DNA of 64,000 nucleotides from Gaiellasilicea sp963802765 (lineage in GTDB: Bacteria > Actinomycetota > Thermoleophilia > Gaiellales > Gaiellaceae). The stretch spans positions 124,001 through 188,000 of the forward strand of contig CAWDJZ010000007.1 in NCBI GenBank assembly GCA_963802765.1. The letters run 5' to 3'. The notes under the pieces were generated by a model, which saw only the letters and a program-made list of their open reading frames with translations, had not been told where the DNA came from and did no database searches. The translations under genes were made by a program, and so were the position numbers. Shown in pieces: positions 1-7,897 of the stretch; within the stretch, counting starts at the first letter, position 1; the number at the start of each line of letters is the position of its first letter.

Positions 1-419
1 TCGACGGATCGGCGGTGCGCGCGGGGGACTACGTGATCGGCTTGCCGTCCGCGGGCGTGCACGCGAACGGCTTCACGCTCGTCCGCGCCGTGCTCGAGCT
101 GGAGGACTACGACGGCCCCGACCTGCTTGCTCCGACCCGCCTCTACCTCGACGACGTCCGTCGCCTCCGGTCGACCGCCCATGCGTTCGCGCATGTCACC
201 GGCGGGGGGATCGCGGGCAACCTCGGCCGCGTGCTTCCGGAAGGCCTCCGGGCCGAGCTCGACTGGGACGCCTGGGAGCGGCCGCCGGTGTTCGAGTGGC
301 TCGCCCGCCACCTCGAGGAGGAGGAGGCGCGCCGCGTCTTCAACCTCGGGATCGGCTACTGCGCCGTCGTGCCGGAGCCCGCGGACGAGCTCGTGATCGG
401 CCGTATCGTCGCAGCGTGA
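1..419 (+). CDS. purM: Phosphoribosylformylglycinamidine cyclo-ligase (AIR synthetase), C-terminal part
   Basis: PurM closes the imidazole ring of AIR in de novo purine synthesis, using ATP, in the cytosol. Only the last 139 or so codons are present; the gene runs in from the left edge. Visible family motifs are GLPSAGVHANGFTLVR, then HVTGGGIAGNLGRVLP (the conserved T-GGG-I-NL-R stretch), and a C-terminal FNLGIGYCAVV that corresponds to the FN-G-GM block of the ATP-binding fold. The stop overlaps the GTG start of purN by four bases (GTGA), so purM and purN are almost certainly translationally coupled in one purine operon with purH. Confidence 0.93.
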   Translation, partial: DGSAVRAGDYVIGLPSAGVHANGFTLVRAVLELEDYDGPDLLAPTRLYLDDVRRLRSTAHAFAHVTGGGIAGNLGRVLPEGLRAELDWDAWERPPVFEWLARHLEEEEARRVFNLGIGYCAVVPEPADELVIGRIVAA

Positions 420-950
420 TCGGCGTGCTGGTCAGCGGGGAGGGCTCAAACCTCCAGGCTTTGCTCGACAGCGGCTTGCCGGTCCGTCGCGGTCGCGTCG
501 AACCGACCGGGCGTCCGGGCGCTCGCGCGGGCCGAGCGAGCCGGGGTGCCGGCGCGTGTCTTCGAGCGCGACGCCTATCCGACCAGAGAGGCTCGCGACG
601 CTGCCATGGCCGCCTGGCTCGAAGCCGAGGGCGTGGAGCTCGTTGTCTGCGCCGGCTACATGCACCTGCTCACGGCGGCCTTCCTCGACCGCTTCCCCGG
701 CCGGATCGTGAACGTGCACCCGTCGCTCCTGCCGGCGTTCCCCGGAGCGCACGCGATCGAGGACGCGCTGACCGCAGGAGTCGAGACGACGGGCGTGACC
801 GTCCATGTCGTCGACGATGGGCTCGACACCGGTCCGGTGCTGCGGCAGGAGCCGCTCCCGATCGAGCCGCGCGACACGCTCGCGGAGCGCATCCACGCGG
901 TCGAGCACCGGCTCCTGCCCGAGGTGGTGAGAGAGCTCTGCGCGCGCTGA
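416..950 (+). CDS. purN: Phosphoribosylglycinamide formyltransferase, frameshifted
   Basis: PurN transfers a formyl group from 10-formyl-THF to GAR, step three of purine synthesis. The N-terminus VIGVLVSGEGSNLQALLDSG reads from the GTG overlapping the purM stop. The rest (SVAVASNRPGVRALARAERA, then VCAGYMHLL, NVHPSLLPAFPGAHA with catalytic Asn and His, and DDGLDTGPVL with the catalytic Asp) reads in the next frame. The two halves join without loss of conserved residues if one base near 485 (ccggtcCgtcgcg) is removed, so this is a one-base insertion, probably a sequence error rather than a dead gene. Restored length is about 178 residues, slightly short of the usual 190-210. Lies between purM and purH. 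Confidence 0.85.
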
Positions 951-2470
951 TCTCGGTCTTCGACAAGACGGGCTTGGACGAACTGGCGACTGGGCTCGCC
1001 GCGCTCGGTTGGGAGCTCGTCGCGAGCGGCGGTACCGCCGACCGGCTCGAGGAGCTCGGCCTCGACGTGACGCGGGTCGAGAGCCTGACGGAGTTCCCGG
1101 AGATGCTCGGCGGCCGCGTCAAGACGCTCCATCCGCGCATCCACGGCGCCATCCTCGCGCGGCGGGAGGTGGAGACCGACGTCGCCGCCCTCGCCGAGCA
1201 CGGGATCGAGCCGTTCGACCTCGTCTGCGTCAACCTCTACCCCTTCGAGCAAGTCGCGCGTGAGCACGGCGTCCGTGAGGAGGAGGCGGTCGAGATGATC
1301 GACGTCGGCGGGCCGGCGATGCTGCGGGCCGCGGCGAAGAACTTCGCGCACGTCGCGCCGGTCTGCCGGCCTGCCGACTACGCGTCCGTGCTCGCGGAGC
1401 TGCGCGAGCACGGCGAGCTCTCACTCGAGACACGGCGTGCCCTTGCTGCGACGGCGTTCTCGACCTCCGCTTCCTACGAGGCGGCGATTGCCGCCTGGTT
1501 CGCGGGCCGGCAGTCCTTCCCGGACGTGCTCGTGCCCGCGTTCGAGAAGCAATTCGACCTCTCCTACGGCGAGAACCCGCACCAACGCGCCGGCTTCTAC
1601 GCGGAACGCGGAGCGCGCACGCATCTGCTCGCCCGCGCCGAACAGCTGCACGGCCGCGCTCTCTCCTACAACAACCTGAACGACCTGAACGCGGCGCGCC
1701 TGCTGCTGCGCGAGTTCACGCTGCCCGCGTGCGTGATCGTCAAGCACGCGAACCCGTGCGGAGTCGCAGTCGGCGCATCGATCGAGGAGGCGTACGAGCT
1801 CGCGCACGCCGCCGACCCGCTCTCCGCGTACGGCGGCGTCGTCGCACTGAACCGGCCGGTCTCGGCTGCGGTCGGTGAACGGCTCGCGGAGGAGTTCGTC
1901 GAGGTGCTCCATGCTCCCGGTTACGACGAGGCCGCTCTGGAGACGCTCACCCGGAAGCCGGCGACACGGATCCTGGACGACCGCGAGCGGCGCGCGCCCG
2001 ACGCGTCGGAGCGCGACTACCGGCGCGTGCTCGGCGGTCTGCTCGTGCAGGAGCGCGACTGGGACGTGGCCGACCGCGAGGGGATGAAGGTCGTTGCCGG
2101 CCAGCCGTCCGAGGCAGACTGGGGTGACCTCCTCTTCGCCTGGCGCGTCTGCAAGCACGTCACCTCGAACGCGATCGTGCTCGTGCACGACCTCCAGACG
2201 ATCGGCATCGGCGCCGGCCAGATGAGCCGCGTCGACGCCGTCCGGATCGCACTCGAGAAAGCGAGGAGCCACGGCCACGCGCTCGCGGGCGCCGCACTCG
2301 CCTCCGACGCGTTCTTCCCGTTCCCGGACGGCCCGCGGCTCGCCCTCGAGGCGGGCGTGACTGCGCTGATCCAGCCCGGCGGCTCGAAGCGGGACGAGGA
2401 CGTGGTCCAGGCCGTCGAGAGCGCCGGCGCGGCGATGGTCTTCACGGGTCGCCGGCACTTCCGCCACTGA
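938..2470 (+). CDS. purH: Bifunctional AICAR formyltransferase / IMP cyclohydrolase
   Basis: PurH does the last two steps to IMP. The N-terminal MGS-like cyclohydrolase domain starts with RALISVFDKTGLDELA and carries the SGGTA and GGRVKTLHP motifs. The C-terminal AICAR transformylase domain shows FDLSYGENPHQ, IVKHANPCGVA, PLSAYGGVVALN, the GIGAGQMSRVDA loop and ASDAFFPFPDG. Full length of about 510 residues matches the family. No ATG, GTG or TTG lies in frame near the homologous N-terminus, and upstream frame sequence is antisense-like; CTG at 938 or 947 is the only plausible start unless a base is wrong. It overlaps the purN stop, consistent with coupling. Confidence 0.93.
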   Translation: MRALISVFDKTGLDELATGLAALGWELVASGGTADRLEELGLDVTRVESLTEFPEMLGGRVKTLHPRIHGAILARREVETDVAALAEHGIEPFDLVCVNLYPFEQVAREHGVREEEAVEMIDVGGPAMLRAAAKNFAHVAPVCRPADYASVLAELREHGELSLETRRALAATAFSTSASYEAAIAAWFAGRQSFPDVLVPAFEKQFDLSYGENPHQRAGFYAERGARTHLLARAEQLHGRALSYNNLNDLNAARLLLREFTLPACVIVKHANPCGVAVGASIEEAYELAHAADPLSAYGGVVALNRPVSAAVGERLAEEFVEVLHAPGYDEAALETLTRKPATRILDDRERRAPDASERDYRRVLGGLLVQERDWDVADREGMKVVAGQPSEADWGDLLFAWRVCKHVTSNAIVLVHDLQTIGIGAGQMSRVDAVRIALEKARSHGHALAGAALASDAFFPFPDGPRLALEAGVTALIQPGGSKRDEDVVQAVESAGAAMVFTGRRHFRH

Positions 2471-3381
2471 TGGACGAGTTCGACCTGCGTATCCGCAACG
2501 AGGTCTACGCCTTCTTCGTCCGCGAGGGACGTGCGCCGGCGCCGGCGGAGACCGCTGCGGCACTGGGAGTCGCCGCCGAGGAAGTCGAAGGAGCGTTCCG
2601 GCGCCTGCACGACGACCACGCGCTCGTCCTCCATGAACGCTCGCTGGAGATCCGGATGCTCAATCCGTTCTCCGCCGTCGAGACGCCGCACACCGTCGAG
2701 GCGAACGGCCGCACCTGGTTCGCCAACTGCGCGTGGGACGCGCTCGGGATTCCCGCTGCGCTCCACGCGGACGGTCGCGTCGAGTCCCGGTGCCCGGACT
2801 GCGGCGAGTCGCTCGAGCTCGAGGTCCGCGACGGCACGCTCGTGCGTGGCGCCGACCTCCTCGTCCACTTCGTCGTTCCCGCCCGCCGGTGGTGGGACGA
2901 CATCGCCTTCACCTGAAGCACGATGGTCTTCCTCCGGTCGGAGGAGCACCTCGAGCGCTGGCTCACGGCGAGCGGCCTGCAGCCGGGCGCGAGCCTGACC
3001 GCCGCGACGCTGAACGAGCTCGCGCGCCGCTGGTGGTGGACGCGACTCGACCCGGATTGGCGCCCGCGCACCGCGCTCGAGTCACAAGCGATCCTGGAGG
3101 AGCTGGGGTTGACCGGCGACTTCTGGCAGCTGACGCTGACCGTTCCCGGTGCACTGCGACGCCGCCGACGACGAGCGCGACGCCGGCCACCTCCACCACC
3201 GACGGCACCTGACCCAGGACGAGGATCCCGATCGCGGTCGCCGTGGCGGGTAGCAGCGAGACGAGCAGCGCGTACGTCGCCCGCTCGAGACGCGCCATTG
3301 CGAGCTGGTCGCAGACGTATGGGATCACCGACGACGCGATCCCGACCCCGAAGCCCGCTGCGAGCGCGACCGGATCGGTGA
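2470..3381 (+). CDS. Organomercurial lyase (MerB)-like protein, candidate selenoprotein with in-frame UGA
   Basis: MerB enzymes break carbon-mercury bonds using two cysteines and an aspartate. Residues 1-148 show an N-terminal winged-helix-like part, then FANCAWDALGIP (Cys87 and Asp90, matching MerB Cys96 and Asp99), a CPDC pair at 108-111, and RRWWDDIAFT. The next codon is TGA (2914-2916), followed in the same frame by STMVFLRSEEHLERWL, ELARRWWWTRLDPDW and LEELGLTGDFWQL, which is the family C-terminus. The TGA sits where MerB has its second catalytic cysteine (Cys159), so it may encode selenocysteine at residue 149; a hairpin follows at SECIS distance. Family similarity stops near 3134; the frame formally stays open to 3381 over the antisense of a converging exporter gene, so the true stop is unclear. 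Start ATG overlaps the purH stop by one base. Alternative: a nonsense mutation or base error, giving 148-residue and downstream fragments. Confidence 0.72.
2914..2950 (+). promoter_or_regulatory. In-frame UGA with bacterial SECIS-like stem-loop
   Basis: After the UGA there are 8 unpaired bases, then a stem: 2925-2927 pairs with 2948-2950, one C-C mismatch follows, and 2929-2935 pairs with 2940-2946 (one G-U). The apical loop is GGUC at 2936-2939, 19 bases after the UGA. In E. coli fdhF the SelB-binding loop GGUCU lies 18 bases after the UGA, and the first loop bases G and U are the recognised ones. Seen directly: pairing, loop sequence and distance. Inferred: SelB binding. The genes selA, selB, selC and selD are not in this window. 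Confidence 0.6.
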
Positions 3382-3976
3382 ATGCCGGAGCTGCACTCCA
3401 GGCGCCGATCGGCGTCGCGACGGCAAGCGCGATCAGCATCGAGGCGGCGAGGCCGTCGATGCCGCTCACCACCTCGCCGCGTGCGACCCGGTGGCCGAGC
3501 ACGATGTAGACCGCGAAGAGCAGCGCGTTCGCGAGCGCCAGGGCGACGCCGATCGATTCGCCCTCGAGCTGGACGTCGGTGAGCAGGTAGACGCCGGCGA
3601 CGGCGAGCGCGAGGGCGGCGCCGTTCCGCGGCGTCCGCGTTCCGAGCGCAGCGAGTGCGATCACGGGCAGAAACTCGATCGCTGCAACCGTGCCGAGCGG
3701 AAGTCGATCGATCGCGAGGTAGAAGCACACGTTCATCACGGCAAGGACGGCGCCCCAGGCGACGAGCATCCGGCGATCGCGATCGTCGAGGCGTGCGTAC
3801 GCTCGCCACGGCCGCCGCCACGCCGCGAAGACCGCCGCAGCCGCCGCGATCCGCAGCCAGGCGACCCCGAGCGGCTCGACACGTGCGAAGAGCAAGACTG
3901 CGAACGCGGGGCCGAGGTAGTGGAAGACGGCGCTGGTGACGAAGTAGGCGTGCGGTGGTGGCCGGTGCGCCTGCAT
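2963..3976 (-). CDS. EamA/DMT-family exporter
   Basis: Drug/metabolite transporter family membrane protein with ten predicted helices and the two-fold EamA repeat. First repeat begins with the helix AYFVTSAVFHYLGPAFAVLLF and includes ALAVMNVCFYLAIDRLPLGT followed by an IEFLPVIALA helix. Second repeat includes SSVIPYVCDQLAMARLERA and SLLPATATAIGILVLGQ, ending near VVGGVAVHRE. Start ATG at 3976 (MQAHRPPP) is chosen over an upstream start because it gives a short leader before helix one. It is divergent from the Lrp regulator 62 bases away, the usual layout for an amino-acid exporter under Lrp control (inference). The homologous part ends near 3150, but no stop follows in frame; translation continues antisense to the merB-like gene, so a small indel probably removed the stop. 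Confidence 0.8.
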   Translation of the reverse strand: MQAHRPPPHAYFVTSAVFHYLGPAFAVLLFARVEPLGVAWLRIAAAAAVFAAWRRPWRAYARLDDRDRRMLVAWGAVLAVMNVCFYLAIDRLPLGTVAAIEFLPVIALAALGTRTPRNGAALALAVAGVYLLTDVQLEGESIGVALALANALLFAVYIVLGHRVARGEVVSGIDGLAASMLIALAVATPIGAWSAAPAFTDPVALAAGFGVGIASSVIPYVCDQLAMARLERATYALLVSLLPATATAIGILVLGQVPSVVEVAGVALVVGGVAVHRERSASAARSRRSTPAPPGSLVTRARCAGANPGRVASTTSGARARSASRRSGSRPAAGRSP

Positions 3977-4038
3977 GGCGATATGATCTCCGGCCAGAGC
4001 GGCACTCGACCCCCAAAAGCGAAAGGATTCGACACGGG

Positions 4039-4509
4039 ATGGCAACGAAGCAACGGCGATCGAGCGTTTCTACCTTCGACGCTACCGACCGGCGTCTGCT
4101 CGCCGAGCTCCAAGAGGACGCGCGCCTCACGCACGCGGAGCTGGGGCGCCGGGTCAATTTGTCCGCGCCGGCGGTCGCGGAGCGGATCCGCAGGCTCGAG
4201 CGCGATGGTGTCATCGACGGCTACCGGACCGAGCTCGATCCAAAGGCGCTCGGTTACTCGCTCGGCGCGATCATGCGGATCAGGCCGTCGGCGCGGCAGC
4301 TGCACACGGTGGCCGAGCTCGCGCGCGAGACGCCCGAGGTCGTCGAGTGCCACCGGATCACGGGTGAGGACTGTTTCTTCATGAGGCTGCACCTGCGGGA
4401 CGTCGAGCACCTCGAGGAGGTGCTCGACCGGTTCATCCTCTACGGGCAGACGACCACGTCGATCATCCAGTCGTCGCCGGTCCGCCGTCGTGCGATCGCC
4501 GTTACGTAG
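4039..4509 (+). CDS. Lrp/AsnC-family transcriptional regulator
   Basis: An N-terminal winged helix-turn-helix (TFDATDRRLLAELQEDARLTHAELGRRVNLSAPAVAERI, in segments, residues about 13-50) is followed by a RAM ligand-binding domain (GYSLGAIMRIR, ETPEVVECHRITGEDCFFMRLHL, ILYGQTTTSIIQSSPVRRRAI). The GxDC-type motif TGEDCFF is typical of the effector-binding domain. Length of 156 residues is normal. ATG at 4039 (MATKQRRSS) is preferred to an upstream in-frame start that would add a basic, non-homologous leader. Divergent from the EamA exporter, which it likely controls in response to an amino acid; the effector cannot be read from sequence. Confidence 0.9.
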   Translation: MATKQRRSSVSTFDATDRRLLAELQEDARLTHAELGRRVNLSAPAVAERIRRLERDGVIDGYRTELDPKALGYSLGAIMRIRPSARQLHTVAELARETPEVVECHRITGEDCFFMRLHLRDVEHLEEVLDRFILYGQTTTSIIQSSPVRRRAIAVT

Positions 4510-4520
4510 GCTTGCCGCCG

Positions 4521-5924
4521 ATGGCTCGCGAGTACCCGACGCTGCTCGACCTCGTCGGCCAGACGCCGATCGTTCGGCTCGACCGGATCGGCCGTGACGT
4601 CCAGCCGCAGCTGCTCGCCAAGCTCGAGTACCTGAATCCGGGCGGCTCGAACAAGGACCGGATCGGGATGGCGATGATCGTGGCGGCCGAGCGCGAGGGG
4701 AAGCTACGCCCGGGTGGGACGATCGTCGAGCCGACGTCGGGCAACACGGGCGTCGGGCTCGCGATCGCGGCAGCGGCGCGCGGCTACCGCTGCATCTTCG
4801 TGATGCCGGACAAGATGAGCCAGGAGAAGATCTCGATGCTGCGCGCGTACGGCGCCGAGGTCGTGATCACGCCGACCGCCGTCGAGCACGACTCGCCGGA
4901 GAGCTACTACTCCGTCTCCGACCGGCTCGCCGAGGAGATCCCAGGCGGCTACAAGCCGGACCAGTACTCGAACATGTCGAACCCACAGGCCCACTACGAG
5001 ACCACCGGGCCCGAGATCTGGGAGCAGACGGGCGGCGAGATCGACGCACTCGTCATCTCGGTCGGCACCGGCGGCACGATCTCCGGCGCGGGCGAGTACC
5101 TGAAGGAGCGGAACCCCGAGCTGCTGATCGTCGGCGCCGACCCGGAGGGCTCCGTCTACACGTCCGACGAGACGCATCCATACCTCGTCGAGGGCATCGG
5201 CAAGGACACGTGGCCCGTGACGATGTCCCGCGACATCGTCGACCGCTGGGTGCGCGTCTCGGACCGCGACTCGTTCGTGACCGCGCGCCGCCTCGCCCGC
5301 GAGGAGGGGATTCTCGCCGGCGGCTCGGCGGGCACGACGATCTGGGCGGCGCTCGAGGTGGCGCGGGACTACGGGCCGGACGCGCGGATCCTGACCGTCC
5401 TTCCCGACTCGGGCCGCTCCTACCTGTCGAAGTTCTTCGACGACAACTGGATGCTCCAGTACGGCTTCCTGGAGCGGCGCGTTCCCGCACCGACGATCGA
5501 CCAGGTGCTGCGCCACAAGCGCGCCGAGGAGCACGAGGTGCCCGACCTCGTCACGATCGCGTCACACGCGAAGGTCGGCGCCGCGATCGACCTGATGCAG
5601 CGCTACTCGATCTCGCAGCTCCCGGTCGTCCGCCACGAGCCGGCCGAGTCGCTCGCCGACGTCGTCGGCTCGCTGCAGGAGCGTGGGGTGCTCGACCGGG
5701 TCTTCAAGAATCCGGACGCGCTCAACGAGGACGTCGCAGCGCTGATGCAGCCGCCGCTCGCCGCGGTGGACGTCGGCGACACGCTCGACCAGGTCTTCGC
5801 CGATCTCTCCGGCCCGAGCGCCGCGGTCGTCGTCGCGGCCGCCGGCCGCCCGGCCGCCATCCTCACGCGGTCCGACTTGCTGGAGTACCTCGCGCACCAG
5901 CGCTCGCAGGTCAACGGCGCCTAA
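4521..5924 (+). CDS. Cystathionine beta-synthase / cysteine synthase with C-terminal CBS domains
   Basis: PLP enzyme of the OASS/CBS fold. The catalytic lysine is in NPGGSNKDRIGMAMI (about residue 43), the substrate loop is PTSGNTGVGLA, and the PLP phosphate loop is SVGTGGTISGAG. Residues from about 330 hold a CBS-domain pair (VTIASHAKVGAAIDLMQRY, SQLPVV, and a second DVGDTLDQVFADLSGPSAAVVV). This order is that of cystathionine beta-synthase from actinobacteria and of eukaryotes, so conversion of serine plus homocysteine is the likelier reaction; cysteine synthase activity cannot be excluded. ATG at 4521 is chosen over TTG at 4512. It follows the Lrp gene by 11 bases and may be co-transcribed. 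Confidence 0.9.
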   Translation: MAREYPTLLDLVGQTPIVRLDRIGRDVQPQLLAKLEYLNPGGSNKDRIGMAMIVAAEREGKLRPGGTIVEPTSGNTGVGLAIAAAARGYRCIFVMPDKMSQEKISMLRAYGAEVVITPTAVEHDSPESYYSVSDRLAEEIPGGYKPDQYSNMSNPQAHYETTGPEIWEQTGGEIDALVISVGTGGTISGAGEYLKERNPELLIVGADPEGSVYTSDETHPYLVEGIGKDTWPVTMSRDIVDRWVRVSDRDSFVTARRLAREEGILAGGSAGTTIWAALEVARDYGPDARILTVLPDSGRSYLSKFFDDNWMLQYGFLERRVPAPTIDQVLRHKRAEEHEVPDLVTIASHAKVGAAIDLMQRYSISQLPVVRHEPAESLADVVGSLQERGVLDRVFKNPDALNEDVAALMQPPLAAVDVGDTLDQVFADLSGPSAAVVVAAAGRPAAILTRSDLLEYLAHQRSQVNGA

Positions 5925-5946
5925 CGGGCGCTTCCGAGGCGGGCGT

Positions 5947-6887
5947 CTAGGCCGCCTCCCGCGCCTCCTGTGGCGAGGGGCCGGCAGGGCATCGGGCGCC
6001 GGCCCGCGCTCGTGGCGGACGGCGACGAAGACGGAGCCGACGATCAGCGCGGCGCCGAGGCCGACGGCGAGCGTGATCTCCTCCCCGAGCAGCAGCGCGC
6101 CGAGGGCGATCGCGACGATCGGGTTCACGTACTGGTGCGTGACGACCTTCGAGATCGGGGCGTTCCGGAGCAACCAGGTGTAGGCGGTGAAGGCGACGAG
6201 CGTGCCGAAGATACCGAGGTAGAGCCAGGCGAGGATCGATTCGAGGCTGAACGCGGCCGGGTCCGCAGAGCCGAGCTCACCCCGCGCGGCGCCGAGCACG
6301 AGCAGGACGACGCCGGCGCTGAGCATCTCCCACGTCGTCGCGACGAAGCCGTCGCGCGGGAGCGGCAGCCGGTGGCCGAAGAACGAGCCGAGCGACCAGG
6401 AGACGCTGGCGCCGAGCATGAGCGCGAGCCCGATCGCGCTCGAGGAGCCCTCGCCGCCGGGAACGACGACCAGCGCGAGCCCCGCCAGGCCGACGAGGAC
6501 CGAGAGCCGGGTCGCGAGCGCGACGCGCTCGCGCGCGAGCGTGCGGAGGAGGATCACCTGCAGCGGAACCGAGCCGGCGATCATTGCGGCCGTGCTCGAG
6601 TCGATCCGCGTCTCGGCGAGCGTGACCACGCCGACGCCGAGCGCGAGCAGCGCCGTGCCGACGACTGCCGCGGAACCGAGCTCGCCGCGCGTGACCCTGA
6701 TGCTGCGGCCGGTCGCGACGAGGATCAGCGCGAGCAGGCTGCCCGCGAGCAGGAAGCGCGACCCGGCCGAGAGGAAGGCGGGCAGCGTCCGCACGCTGAT
6801 CTTGATCGCGAAGTACGTCGACCCCCAGACCAGATAGACGGTCCAGAGTGCGATGAGGAACTTCCAGCGAGCAGGGACGGCGGCCAC
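5947..6887 (-). CDS. EamA/DMT-family exporter
   Basis: Second DMT transporter of the window. Ten helices with the hallmark first helix FLIALWTVYLVWGSTYFAIK and RTLPAFLSAGSRFLLAG, a second repeat with GASVSWSLGSFFGHRLPLP, FTAYTWLLRNAPISKVVTH and YVNPIVAIALGALLLGEEIT. The YVNP and LGE motifs are those of RhaT/YdcZ-type amino-acid or metabolite exporters. GTG at 6887 is used; GTG at 6908 is also possible. The frame has no stop after FVAVRHERG and runs into antisense of the CBS gene; a shift near 5960-6000 restores an EAREAA ending with TAG at 5947-5949, so a one-base error is likely. Divergent from the ATP-grasp gene. Confidence 0.8.
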
Positions 6888-6964
6888 GTCTACTTGAACC
6901 GAACGCACGGCGAGGCCGTGAGATTCCGGGAATGACCTTCCGCGCGGCCGCGTTGGGGAAGGCG

Positions 6965-7897
6965 ATGCGCCCGATCGGCGTCCTCTACGAGCACCCACAG
7001 TGGTTCGAGCCGCTGTTCGCGGAGCTCGACCGGCGCGGGCTGCCGTACGAGCGCGTCGACGCGACGGAGCTCGTCTTCGATCCCGCCGATCCTGAGCCGC
7101 GCTATTCGCTCCTCGTGAACAGGATGAGCCCGTCGGCGTGGACGCGCGGGAACGCGAACTCGATCTTCCAGACGCTGCATTACCTCGCCTACCTCGATCG
7201 GATCGGCGCACCGGTCCTGAACGGCCTGGCAGCGTACGAGCTCGAGCTCTCGAAGGCACGGCAGGCGGCGTTGCTCGCCGAGCTGGGCATCGCGCATCCG
7301 CGCACGCACGTCGCAACCGCGGGCGCGAGCCTCCGCGCGGTCGCGAACGGGCTTCGCTTCCCCGTCCTCGTCAAGCCGAACATCGGTGGCAGCGGCGCCG
7401 GGATCGCTTCCTTCACGTCCGTCGCCGAGCTGGCGGAAGCTCGACTCGACCCGGGCCTCGACGGCACGATCCTGCTCCAGGAGCAGCTGCCGGCGGAGGG
7501 AGACTCGATCGTCCGGGTCGAGTTCCTCGACGGCGAGCTCCTCTACGCGATCCGGATCCTGCTGCTCCCGGGGAGCTTCAACCTCTGCCCGGCGGACTAC
7601 TGCGAGCTTCCGGGCGTTGCGGACGGCGTCTCGGGACGCGGCCTTCCGATCGTGGCGTACGACCCGCCGACCGCCGTCGTCGAGGACGCGAAGCGGATCG
7701 TGCGTGCGGGCGAGCTCGACCTCGGCGGGGTGGAGTATCTCGTCGACGCGCGAACGGGCGAGCCGACCTTCTACGACGTCAACGCGCTCTCCAACTTCGT
7801 CGCCGACGCGACCAATGTCGTCGGCTTCGACCCCTTCGTCAACCTGGTCGACCTGATCGAGCGCCGCGTCGCGGTGCATGTTCCCGCGGCTGCCTAG
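6965..7897 (+). CDS. ATP-grasp ligase (RimK/D-Ala-D-Ala ligase-like)
   Basis: An ATP-grasp enzyme joining a carboxylate to an amine or other nucleophile. The pre-ATP domain begins RPIGVLYEHPQWFEPLF. The ATP-grasp domain shows LRFPVLVKPNIGGSGAGI (the lysine and glycine-rich loop), ILLQEQLP, and late metal-binding residues in LGGVEYLVDARTGEPTFYDVNALSNF (Glu and Asn of the E-x-N motif). ATG at 6965 is taken as start because homology begins there; a start 33 bases upstream is in frame. The substrate is not evident: no peptide, lysine or siderophore genes are nearby. Its stop TAG overlaps the stop of the converging adenosine deaminase gene through a shared CTAG. Confidence 0.8.
   Translation: MRPIGVLYEHPQWFEPLFAELDRRGLPYERVDATELVFDPADPEPRYSLLVNRMSPSAWTRGNANSIFQTLHYLAYLDRIGAPVLNGLAAYELELSKARQAALLAELGIAHPRTHVATAGASLRAVANGLRFPVLVKPNIGGSGAGIASFTSVAELAEARLDPGLDGTILLQEQLPAEGDSIVRVEFLDGELLYAIRILLLPGSFNLCPADYCELPGVADGVSGRGLPIVAYDPPTAVVEDAKRIVRAGELDLGGVEYLVDARTGEPTFYDVNALSNFVADATNVVGFDPFVNLVDLIERRVAVHVPAAA

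Noticed and set aside
2914..2916. UGA read as tryptophan (changed genetic code)
   Set aside because: UGA is used as a normal stop for many genes here, and the homologous residue is Cys, not Trp.
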